Part shown: one piece after another, positions 20,916-29,021 of the stretch
Numbering within the stretch: position 1 is the first letter of the stretch
How the letters are laid out: the number at the start of each line of letters is the position of its first letter
DNA from: Liolophura sinensis
Lineage: Eukaryota > Mollusca > Polyplacophora > Chitonida > Chitonidae
Assembly (NCBI RefSeq): GCF_032854445.1
Contig: NW_027018417.1
Coordinates: forward strand, 1 to 29,021
Reading direction: 5' to 3'
Length of the DNA: 29,021 bases
The notes under the pieces: generated by a model
What the model saw: the letters and a program-made list of their open reading frames with translations, nothing else
Told to the model about the DNA's origin: nothing
Database searches by the model: none
Position numbers and translations under genes: made by a program

Positions 20916-21464
20916 TTGAATGATCATTGATGTCATAATCACGTGCCCAGCAACGGCTCTTACTCCATAGAAACCAGGGATATTTGCAATTTTTCAACAG
21001 CTGCCGATGCTTGGCTCAATTCCGAATCTTTTGGCACCTTACTGAAGTGGGTCAGTGTTTAGTTATACTTTTTACAGCAGACTGTATCAAGTACCTTGTG
21101 TTTTTCATGTACAAATGGTGTGGTTTTTCTACACGTAGATAAAGACATTGAGATTGTCTTCGATTTAGAAGTAAGGCAATTGCTGGGTGAGTTAAATGGG
21201 CTTAGCCCAAAGATTTGACGTCTTCTGGGCTACCGAAGGGCACATAACATATAGTCAAAAGTTGAATATAGTAATGACCAGTCGCGATGGTACATAGTAC
21301 AGTGTAGCCGATTTCAATTAACAAAAAGACCAGGCAAAAATGCAAAATTGGAAAAATTGTTCCAGTGCTGCTGGCAAGAGGCTAATCCGACGTATTTTGT
21401 AACGAGAAATCGAATGGTGCAATCCGCGTTGCTCTCCGACCAATACTTTTGGCTGTAGTGACAA
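20916..21464 (+). repeat. satellite monomer 39, type 11
   Basis: Matches monomer 15 in its positional variants catagtac and ctggcaag. Confidence 0.95.
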
Positions 21465-22014
21465 TTGAATGATCATTTATATCATAATCACGTGCACAGC
21501 AACGGCTCTTACTCCATGGAAACCAGGGAAATTTGCAATTTTTCAACAGCTGCCGATGCCTGGCTCAATTTTGCATCTTTTGGCACCTTACTGAAGTGGG
21601 TCAGTGTTCAGTTGTACTTTTTACAGCAGACTGTATCAAGTACCTTGTGTTTTTTATGTACAAATGGTCTGGTTTTTCTACACGTAGATAAAGACATTGA
21701 GATTGTCTTGGACTTAGAAGTAAGACAATTGCTAGGTGAGTTAAATGGGATTAGCCCAAAGATTTCAGGTCTTCTGGGCTACCGAAGGGCACATAACTTA
21801 TAGTCAAAAGTTGAATATAGTAATGACCAGTCGCAATTGTACATAGTACAGTGTAGCCGATTTCAATTAACAAAAAGACCAGGTAAAAATGCAAAAGTGG
21901 AAAAAACTGTTCCAGTGCTGCTGGTAAGAAGCTAATCCGACGTATTTTGTGACGAGAAATCGAATGGTGCAAACCGCGTTGCTCTCCGACCAATACTTTT
22001 GGCTGTAGCGACAA
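21465..22014 (+). repeat. satellite monomer 40, type 12 mosaic
   Basis: Has gctaggtg and aaagatttc as monomer 16, but caattttgc as monomers 21 and 45. One extra a at ggaaaaaactg gives 550 bp. Confidence 0.94.
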
Positions 22015-22563
22015 TTGAATGATCATTTATGTCATAATCACGTGCACAGCAACGGCTCTTACTCCATGGAAACCAGGGAAATTTGCAATTTTTCAACAGC
22101 TGCCGATGCCTGGCTCAATTCCGCATCTTTTGGCACCTTATAAATGTGGGTCAGTGTTTAGTTGTACTTTTTACAGCAGACTGTATCAAGTACCTTGTGT
22201 TTTTTATGTACAAATGGTGTGGTTTTTCTACACGTAGATAAAGACATTGAGATTGTCTTGGACGTAGAAGTAAGACAATTGCTGGGTGAGTTAAATGGGC
22301 ATGGCCCAAAGATTTGACGTCTTCTGGGCTACCGAAGGGCACATAACTTATAGTCAAAAGTTGAATATAGTAATGACCAGTCGCGATTGTACAGAGTACA
22401 GTGTAGCCGGTTTCAATTAACAAAAAGACCAGGCAAAAATGCAAAAGTGGAAAAACTGTTCCAGTGCTGCTGGTAAGAGGCTAATCCGACGTATTTTGTG
22501 AGGAGAAATCGAATGGTGCAAACCGCGTTGCTCTCCGACCAATACTTTTGCCTGTAGTGACAA
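22015..22563 (+). repeat. satellite monomer 41, type 13
   Basis: Matches monomer 17 (gtgaggag end). Private changes gtgcacagc and gggcatggccc. Confidence 0.95.
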
Positions 22564-23112
22564 TTGAATGATCATTTATGTCATAATCACGTGCCCAGCA
22601 ACGGCTCTTACTCCATGGAAACCAGGGAAATTTGCAATTTTTCAACAACTACCGATGCTTGGCTCAATTCCGCATCTTTTGGCACCTTACTGAAGTGGGT
22701 CAGTGTTCAGTTGTACTTTTTACAGCAGGCTGTATCAAGTACCTTGTGTTTTTCATGTACAAATGGTGTGGTTTTTCTACACGTAGATAAAGACATTGAG
22801 ATTGTCTTGCACTTAGAAGTAAGACAATTGCTGGGTGAGTTTAATGGGCTTAGCCCAGAGATTTCAGGTCTTCTGGGCTACCGAAGGGCACATAACTTAT
22901 AGTCAAAAGTTGAATATAGTAATGACCAGTCGCGATTGTACAGAGTACAGTGTAGCCGATTTCAATTAACAAAAAGACCAGGCAAAAATGCAAAAGTGGA
23001 AAAACTGTTCTAGTGCTGCTGGTAAGAGGCTAATCCGACGTATTTTGTGACGAGAAATCGAATGGTGCAAACGGCGTTCCTCTCCGACCAATACTTTTGG
23101 CTGTAGTGACAA
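22564..23112 (+). repeat. satellite monomer 42, type 14
   Basis: Matches monomer 18. Private changes gtaagacaattg and gagtttaatgg. Followed by aaacggcgttcctc. Confidence 0.95.
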
Positions 23113-23659
23113 TTGAATGATCATTGATGTCATAATCACGTGCACAGCAACGGCTCTTACTCCATGGAAACCAGGGAACTTTGCAATTTTTCAACAGCTG
23201 CCGATGCCTGGCTCAATTCCGCATCTTTTGACACCTTACTGAAGTGGGTCAGTGTTCAGTTGTACTTTTTACAGCAGACTGTATCAAGTACCTTGTGTTT
23301 TTTACGTACAAATGGTGTGGTTTTTCTACACGTAGATAAAAACATTGAGATTGTCTTGCACTTAGAAGTAAGGCAATTGCTGGGTGAGTTAAATGGGCTT
23401 AGCCCAAAGATTTGACGTCTTCTGGCTACCGAAGGGCACATAACTTATAGTCAAAAGTTGAATATAGTAATGACCAGTCGCAATGGTACATAGTACAGTG
23501 TAGCCGATTTCAATTAACAAAAAGACCAGGCAAAAATGGAAAAGTGGAAAAACTGTTCCAGTGCTGCTGGTAAGAGGCTAATCCGACGTATTTTGTGACG
23601 AGAAATCGAATGGTGCAAACCGCGTTGCTCTCCGACCAATACTTTTGGCTGTAGCGCAA
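23113..23659 (+). repeat. satellite monomer 43, type 15
   Basis: Matches monomer 19 (gcgttcctctcc upstream), with ggtgtggttttt as in type 8. Lost bases at tcttctggctacc and gtagcgcaatt begin the second indel-rich block. Confidence 0.93.
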
Positions 23660-24209
23660 TTGAATGATCATTGATGTCATAATCACGTGCCCAGCAACGG
23701 CTCTTACTCCATAGAAAACCAGGGATATTTGCAATTTTTCAACAGCTGCCGATGCTTGGCTCAATTCCGAATCTTTTTGGCACCTACTGAAGTGGGTCAG
23801 TGTTTAGTTATACTTTTTACAGCAGGACTGTATCAAGTACCTTGTGTTTTTCATGTACAAATGGTGTGGTTTTTTCTACACGTAGATAAAGACATTGAGA
23901 TTGTCTTCGATTTAGAAGTAAGGCAATTGCTGGGTGAGTTAAATGGCTTAGCCCAAAGATTTGACGTCTTCTGGGCTACCGAAGGGCACATAACATATAG
24001 TCAAAAGTTGAATATAGTAATGACCAGTCGCGATGGTACAGAGTACAGTGTAGCCGATTTCAATTAACAAAAAGACCAGGCAAAAATGCAAAATTCGAAA
24101 AATTGTTCCAGTGCTGCTGGTAAGAGGCTAATCCGACGTATTTGTAACGAGAAATCGAATGGTGCAATCCGCGTTGCTCTCCGACCAATACTTTTGGCTG
24201 TAGTGACAA
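23660..24209 (+). repeat. satellite monomer 44, type 11
   Basis: Matches monomer 20 (cagagtac). Isolated indels at atagaaaacc, atctttttgg, cacctactg, gcaggactg, aaatggctta and gtatttgtaac. Confidence 0.9.
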
Positions 24210-24758
24210 TTGAATGATCATTTATATCATAATCACGTGCACAGCAACGGCTCTTACTCCATGGAAACCAGGGAAATTTGCAATTTTTCAACAGCTGCCG
24301 ATGCCTGGCTCAATTTTGCATCTTTTGGCACCTTACTGAAGTGGGTCAGTGTTCAGTGTACTTTTTACAGCAGACTGTATCAAGTACCATTGTGTTTTTT
24401 ATGTACAAATGGTCTGGTTTTTCTACACGTAGATAAAGACATTGAGATTGTCTTGGACTTAGAAGTAAGACAATTGCTGGGTGAGTTAAATGGGATTAGC
24501 CCAAAGTTTTCAGGTCTTCTGGGCTACGAAGGGCACATAACTTATAGTCAAAAGTTGAATATAGTAATGACCAGTCGCAATTGTACATAGTACAGTGTAG
24601 CCGATTTCAATTAACAAAAAGACCAGGTAAAATGCAAAAGTGGGAAAAACTGTTCCAGTGCTGCTGGTAAGAAGCTAATCCGACCTATTTTGTGACGAGA
24701 AATCGAATGGTGCAAACCGCGTTGCTCCTCCGACCAATACTTTTGGCTGTAGCGACAA
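24210..24758 (+). repeat. satellite monomer 45, type 12
   Basis: Matches monomer 21 (caattttgc, aaagttttc, gacctatt). Indels at tcagtgtac, accattgtg, ctacgaagg, gtaaaatgc, tgggaaaaac and ctcctccg. Confidence 0.9.
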
Positions 24759-25306
24759 TTGAATGATCATTTATGTCATAATCACGTGCCCAGCAACGGC
24801 TCTTACTCCATGGAAACCAGGGAAATTTGCAATTTTTCAACAGCTGCCGATGCCTGGCTCAATTCGCATCTTTTGGCACCTATAAATGTGGGTCAGTGTT
24901 TAGTTGTACTTTTTACAGCAGACTGTATCAAGTACCTTGTGTTTTTTATGTACAAATGGTGTGGTTTTTCTACACGTAGATAAAGACATTGAGATTGTCT
25001 TGGACGTAGGAAGTAAGACAATTGCTGGGTGAGTTAAATGGGCTTGGCCCAAAGATTTGACGTCTTCTGGGCTACCGAAGGGCACATAACTTATAGTCAA
25101 AAGTTGAATATAGTAATGACCAGTCGCGATTGTACAGAGTACAGTGTAGCCGGTTTCAATTAACAAAAAGACCAGGCAAAAATGCAAAAGTGGAAAAACT
25201 GTTCCAGTGCTGCTGGTAAGAGGCTAATCCGACGTATTTTGTGACGAGAAATCGAATGGTGCAAACCGCGTTGCTCTCCGACCAATACTTTTGCCTGTAG
25301 TGACAA
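24759..25306 (+). repeat. satellite monomer 46, type 13
   Basis: Matches monomer 22 (gtgacgag end). Indels at attcgcatc, cacctataaatg and gtaggaag. Confidence 0.9.
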
Positions 25307-25852
25307 TTGAATGATCATTTATTCATAATCACGTGCCCAGCAACGGCTCTTACTCCATGGAAACCAGGGAAATTTGCAATTTTCAACAACTACGATGCTT
25401 GGCTCAATTCCGCATCTTTTGGCACCTTACTGAAGTGGGTCAGTGTTCAGTTGTACTTTTTACAGCAGGCTGTATCAAGTACCTTGTGTTTTTCATGTAC
25501 AAATGGTGTGGTTTTTCTACACGTAGATAAAGACATTGAGATTGTCCTTGCACTTAGAAGTAAGGCAATTGCTGGGTGAGTTAAATGGGCTTAGCCCAGA
25601 GATTTCAGGTCTTCTGGGCTACCGAAGGGCACATAACTTATAGTCAAAAGTTGAATATAGTAATGACCAGTCGCGATTGTACAGAGTACAGTGTAGCCGA
25701 TTTCAATTAACAAAAAGACCAGGCAAAAATGCAAAAGTGGAAAAACTGTTCTAGTGCTGCTGGTAAGAGGCTAATCCGACGTATTTGTGACGAGAAATCG
25801 AATGGTGCAAACCGCGTTGCTCTACGACCAATACTTTTGGCTGTAGTGACAA
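25307..25852 (+). repeat. satellite monomer 47, type 14
   Basis: Matches monomer 23. Indels at tttattcataa, caattttcaac, actacgatg, gtccttgc and tatttgtgac. Confidence 0.9.
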
Positions 25853-26402
25853 TTGAATGATCATTGATGTCATAATCACGTGCACAGCAACGGCTCTTAC
25901 TCCATGGAAACCAGGGGAACTTTGCAATTTTTCAACAGCTGCCGATGCCTGGCTCAATTCCGCATCTTTTGGCACCTTACTGAAGTGGGTCAGTGTTCAG
26001 TTGTACTTTTTACAGCAGGCTGTATCAAGTACCTTGTGTTTTTTACGTACAAATGGTGTGTTTTTTCTACACGTAGATAAAAACATTGAGATTGTCTTGC
26101 ACTTAGAAGTAAGGCAATTGCTGGGTGAGTTAAATGGGCTTAGCCCAAAGATTTGACGTCTTCTGGGCTACCGAAGGGCACATAACTTATAGTCAAAAGT
26201 TGAATATAGTAATGACCAGTCGCAATGGTACATAGTACAGTGTAGCCGATTTCAATTAACAAAAAGACCAGGCAAAAATGGAAAAGTGGAAAAACTGTTC
26301 CAGTGCTGCTGGTAAGAGGCTAATCCGACGTATTTTGTGAGGAGAAATCGAATGGTGCAAACCGCGTTGCTCTCCGACCAATACTTTTGCCTGTAGTGAC
26401 AA
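25853..26402 (+). repeat. satellite monomer 48, type 15
   Basis: Matches monomer 24 (gctctacgacc upstream, gtgtgttttttc) without the 8-bp duplication. Has gcaggctg, otherwise a type 14 mark, and an extra g at caggggaac. Confidence 0.92.
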
Positions 26403-26952
26403 TTGAATGATCATTTATGTCATAATCACGTGCACAGCAACGGCTCTTACTCCATGGAAACCAGGGAACTTTGCAATTTTTCAACAGCTGCCGATACCTG
26501 GCTCAATTCCGCATCTTTTGGCACCTTATTCATGTGGGTCTGTGGTCAGTTGTACTTTTTACAGCAGACTGTATCAAGTACCTTGTGTTTTTTATGTACA
26601 AATGGTGTGGTTTTTCTACACGTAGATAAAGGACATTGAGATTGTCTTGGACTTAGAAGTAAGACAATTGCTGGGTGAGTTAAATGGGCTTGGCCCAAAG
26701 ATTTGACGTCTTCTGGGCTACGGAAAGGCACATAACTTATAGTCAAAAGTTGAATATAGTAATGACCAGTCGCGATTGTACAGAGTACAGTGTAGCCGAT
26801 TTCAATTAACAAAAAGACCAGGCAAAAATGCAAAAGTGGAAAAACTGTCCCCGTGCTGCTGGTAAGAAGCTAATCCGACGTATTTTGTGACGAGAAATCG
26901 AATGGTGCAAACCGCGTTGCTCTCCGACCAATACTTTTGCCTGTAGTGACAA
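26403..26952 (+). repeat. satellite monomer 49, type 9'
   Basis: Matches monomers 25 and 30. One extra g at aaaggacattg. Confidence 0.93.
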
Positions 26953-27501
26953 TTGAATGATCATTTATGTCATAATCACGTGCCCAGCAACGGCTCTTAC
27001 TCCATGGAAACCAGGGAAATTTGCAATTTTTCAACAACTACCGATGCTTGGCTCAATTCCGCATCTTTTGGCACCTTACTGAAGTGGGTCAGTGTTCAGT
27101 TGTACTTTTTACAGCAGGCTGTATCAAGTACCTTGTGTTTTTCATGTACAAATGGTGTGGTTTTTCTACACGTAGATAAAGACATTGAGATTGTCTTGCA
27201 CTTAGAAGTAAGGCAATTGCTGGGTGAGTTAAATGGGCTTAGCCCAGAGATTTCAGGTCTTCTGGGCTACCGAAGGGCACATAACTTATAGTCAAAAGTT
27301 GAATATAGTAATGACCAGTCGCGATTGTACAGAGTACAGTGTAGCCGATTTCAATTAACAAAAAGACCAGGCAAAAATGCAAAAGTGGAAAAACTGTTCT
27401 AGTGCTGCTGGTAAGAGGCTAATCCGACGTATTTTGTGACGAGAAATCGAATGGTGCAAACCGCGTTGCTCTCCGACCAATACTTTTGGCTGTAGTGACA
27501 A
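26953..27501 (+). repeat. satellite monomer 50, type 14
   Basis: Clean 549-bp copy matching monomers 26 and 31. Confidence 0.95.
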
Positions 27502-28049
27502 TTGAATGATCATTGATGTCATAATCACGTGCACAGCAACGGCTCTTACTCCATGGAAACCAGGGAACTTTGCAATTTTTCAACAGCTGCCGATGCCTGG
27601 CTCAATTCCGCATCTTTTGGCACCTTACTGAGTGGGTCAGTGTTCAGCTTGTACTTTTTACAGCAGACTGTATCAAGTACCTTGTGTTTTTTACGTACAA
27701 ATGGTGTGGTTTTTCTACACGTAGATAAAAACATTGAGATTGTCTTGCACTTAGAGTAAGGCAATTGCTGGGTGAGTTAAATGGGCTTAGCCCAAAGATT
27801 TGACGTCTTCTGGGCTACCGAAGGGCACATAACTTATAGTCAAAAGTTGAATATAGTAATGACCAGTCGCAATGGTACATAGTACAGTGTAGCCGATTTC
27901 AATTAACAAAAAGACCAGGCAAAAATGGAAAAGTGGAAAAACTGTTCCAGTGCTGCTGGTAAGAGGCTAATCCGACGTATTTTGTGACGAGAAATCGAAT
28001 GGTGCAAACCGCGTTGCTCTCCGACCAATACTTTTGCCTGTAGTGACAA
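27502..28049 (+). repeat. satellite monomer 51, type 15/8 junction
   Basis: Begins like type 15 (preceded by ttggctgtagtg, then cattgatgtc), as expected after a type 14 monomer. Its middle reads ggtgtgg as type 8, and it is followed by type 9 as type 8 always is. Indels at ctgagtggg, cagcttgtac and ttagagtaag. Confidence 0.85.
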
Positions 28050-28596
28050 TTGAATGATCATTTATGTCATAATCACGTGCACAGCAACGGCTCTTACTCC
28101 ATGGAAACCAGGGAACTTTGCAATTTTTCAACAGCTGCCGATACCTGGCTCAATTCCGCATCTTTTGGCACCTTATTCATGTGGGTCTGTGGTCAGTTGT
28201 ACTTTTTACAGCAGACTGTATCAAGTACCTTGTGTTTTTTATGTACAAATGGTGTGGTTTTTCTACACGTAGATAAAGACATTGAGATTGTCTTGACTTA
28301 GAAGTAAGACAATTGCTGGGTGAGTTAAATGGGCTTAGCCCAAAGATTTGACGTATTCTGGGCTACGGAAAGCACATAACTTATAGTCAAAAGTTGAATA
28401 TAGTAATGACCAGTCGCGATTGTACAGAGTACAGTGTAGCCGATTTCAATTAACAAAAAGACCAGGTAAAAATGCAAAAGTGGAAAAACTGTCCCCGTGC
28501 TGCTGGTAAGAGGCTAATCCGACGTATTTTGTGACGAGAAATCGAATGGTGCAAACCGCGTTGCTCTCCGACCAATACTTTTGGCTGTAGTGACAA
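28050..28596 (+). repeat. satellite monomer 52, type 9
   Basis: Closest to monomer 37 (cctgtagtg, gacgtattctgg, ctgtccccgtg). Lost bases at gtcttgactta and gaaagcacat. Confidence 0.92.
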
Positions 28597-29021
28597 TTGA
28601 ATGATCATTTATGTCATAATCACGTGCCCAGCAACGGCTCTTACTCCATGGAAACCAGGGAAATTTGCAATTTTTCAAAGCTGCCCGATGCCTGGCTCAA
28701 TTCCGCATCTTTTGGCACCTTATTCATGTGGGTCTGTGGTCAGTTGTACTTTTTACAGCAGACTGTATCAAGTACCTTGTGTTTTTTATGTACAAATGGT
28801 CTGGTTTTTCTACAAGTAGATAAAGACATTGAGATTGTCTTGGACTTAGAAGTAAGACAATTGCCGGGTGAGTTAAATGCGCTTGGCCAAAGATTTCAGG
28901 TCTTCTGGGCTACCGAAGGGCACATAACTTATAGTCAAAAGTTGAATATAGTAATGACTAGTTGCGATTGTACAGAGTACAGTGTAGCCGGTTTCAATTA
29001 ACAAAAGACCAGGCAAAAATG
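28597..29021 (+). repeat. satellite monomer 53, type 10 (cut by window end)
   Basis: The first 425 bases of type 10, closest to monomer 38 (ggtctgg, tacaagtagat, gactagttgc). Indels at tttcaaagctgcccg, ttggccaaag and aacaaaagacc. Confidence 0.92.

Larger units (their letters stand above)
20916..23659 (+). repeat. 5-monomer HOR (types 11-15) in large copy 2, copy a
   Basis: Monomers 39-43, equivalent to monomers 15-19. They share the positional variants ctggcaag (type 11), gctaggtg (type 12) and gaggag (type 13) with that copy. Monomer 40 however carries caattttgc, otherwise a mark of monomers 21 and 45. Confidence 0.9.
23660..26402 (+). repeat. 5-monomer HOR (types 11-15) in large copy 2, copy b
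   Basis: Monomers 44-48, equivalent to monomers 20-24 (cagagtac in type 11; aaagttttc and gacctat in type 12; gctctacgacc before type 15). The block is dense with isolated single-base indels that its homologue at 10485-12680 lacks. Confidence 0.87.
23424..26640. other. indel-rich block 2 (probable assembly error)
   Basis: About two dozen single-base indels, mostly in monomers 43-48. The homologous monomers 19-23 show none of these. Confidence 0.6.
1..29021. repeat. 549-bp tandem satellite array, whole window
   Basis: The motif ttgaatgatca recurs at 53, 603, 1152, 1701, 2250 and so on to 28597, almost always exactly 549 bp apart (range 546-557). Between occurrences the full unit is recognisable in every copy, always in the same orientation, with no spacer or foreign insertion. 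Copies differ by scattered substitutions and rare indels. Fifteen or so types recur in a fixed order, giving nested higher-order repeats. Long tandem arrays of this kind are known from eukaryotic centromeric, pericentromeric or other heterochromatin; the location here is inferred. The family and species are not recognised. A fraction of roughly 41% G+C was counted on 420 bases of monomer 11. Confidence 0.98.
18171..29021 (+). repeat. 24-monomer higher-order repeat, copy 2, shortened and cut by window end
   Basis: Monomers 34-53. Types match monomers 10-26 one for one at an offset of about 13,176 bp, through monomer 50. Monomer 51 is then followed by types 9 and 10 (monomers 52, 53) instead of types 13-14-15. 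Relative to copy 1 nine monomers equivalent to 27-35 are absent, and the local loop becomes 15 monomers (37 to 52, about 8.2 kb). Which length is ancestral cannot be decided here. Confidence 0.85.
27628..29021. other. indel-rich block 3 (probable assembly error)
   Basis: About nine single-base indels in monomers 51-53, absent from their nearest copies (monomers 36-38). Confidence 0.55.

Noticed and set aside
1-29021. CRISPR array or prokaryotic operon
   Set aside because: Repeats are 549 bp with no unique spacers, no cas genes, no ribosome binding sites with real genes, and 29 kb without any coding region.
1-29021. Transposable element or retrovirus-like array (for example LTR repeats)
   Set aside because: No terminal repeats, target-site duplications, primer-binding site, or transposase or polymerase reading frames; monomers abut directly.

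Overview
The window contains no recognisable gene, RNA gene, transposon or CRISPR array. All 29,021 bases are one satellite DNA array: a unit of 549 bp (about 41% G+C, counted on one monomer) repeated head-to-tail in the same orientation, with 52 complete copies and a partial copy at each end. This points to a eukaryotic genome, probably a pericentromeric, centromeric or other heterochromatic block. The species cannot be told from the sequence and I do not recognise the satellite family. Monomers are numbered 1-53 here. Each is arbitrarily started at the TTG of the shared motif ttgaatgatca, first at position 53.

The copies are not a random mix. Diagnostic substitutions sort them into about 15 types (T1-T15). 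Read left to right the order is: T1 T2 T3 T4 | T1 T2 T3 T4' | T5 | T6 T7 T8 T9 T10 | T11 T12 T13 T14 T15 | T11 T12 T13 T14 T15 | T9' T14 | T13 T14 T15 T9' T14 | T8' T6/8 | T6 T7 T8 T9 T10 | T11-T15 | T11-T15 | T9' T14 | T15/8 | T9 T10. This is a nested higher-order repeat (HOR). On the left (53-4445) is a 4-monomer HOR of 2,196 bp, present twice. From 4995 a 24-monomer HOR of 13,176 bp begins, with its second copy starting at 18171. Inside it are tandem 5-monomer HORs of 2,745 bp. The second large copy is shorter: its loop from T9 back to T9 is 15 monomers (about 8.2 kb) instead of 24. Three or four chimeric monomers (8, 32, 33, 51) sit where the order changes and look like unequal-crossover junctions.

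Every monomer carries a cluster of short palindromes: a TGACA/TGTCA dyad around AATGATCATT, then ATCACGTG, TCCATGGA, TCTAC-GTAGA, TGGGCT-AGCCCA and GTAC-GTAC. It also has an A-tract-rich segment and splice-like signals. Short open frames of 60-140 codons recur with the period. They lack consistent ATG starts and are broken in many copies, so they are by-products of repetition rather than genes.

Three blocks (about 12.68-15.97, 23.42-26.64 and 27.63-29.02 kb) are full of isolated single-base insertions and deletions that are nearly absent elsewhere. This looks like uncorrected long-read assembly error on top of the real HOR structure. All comparisons were made by eye; no alignment or database search was run.
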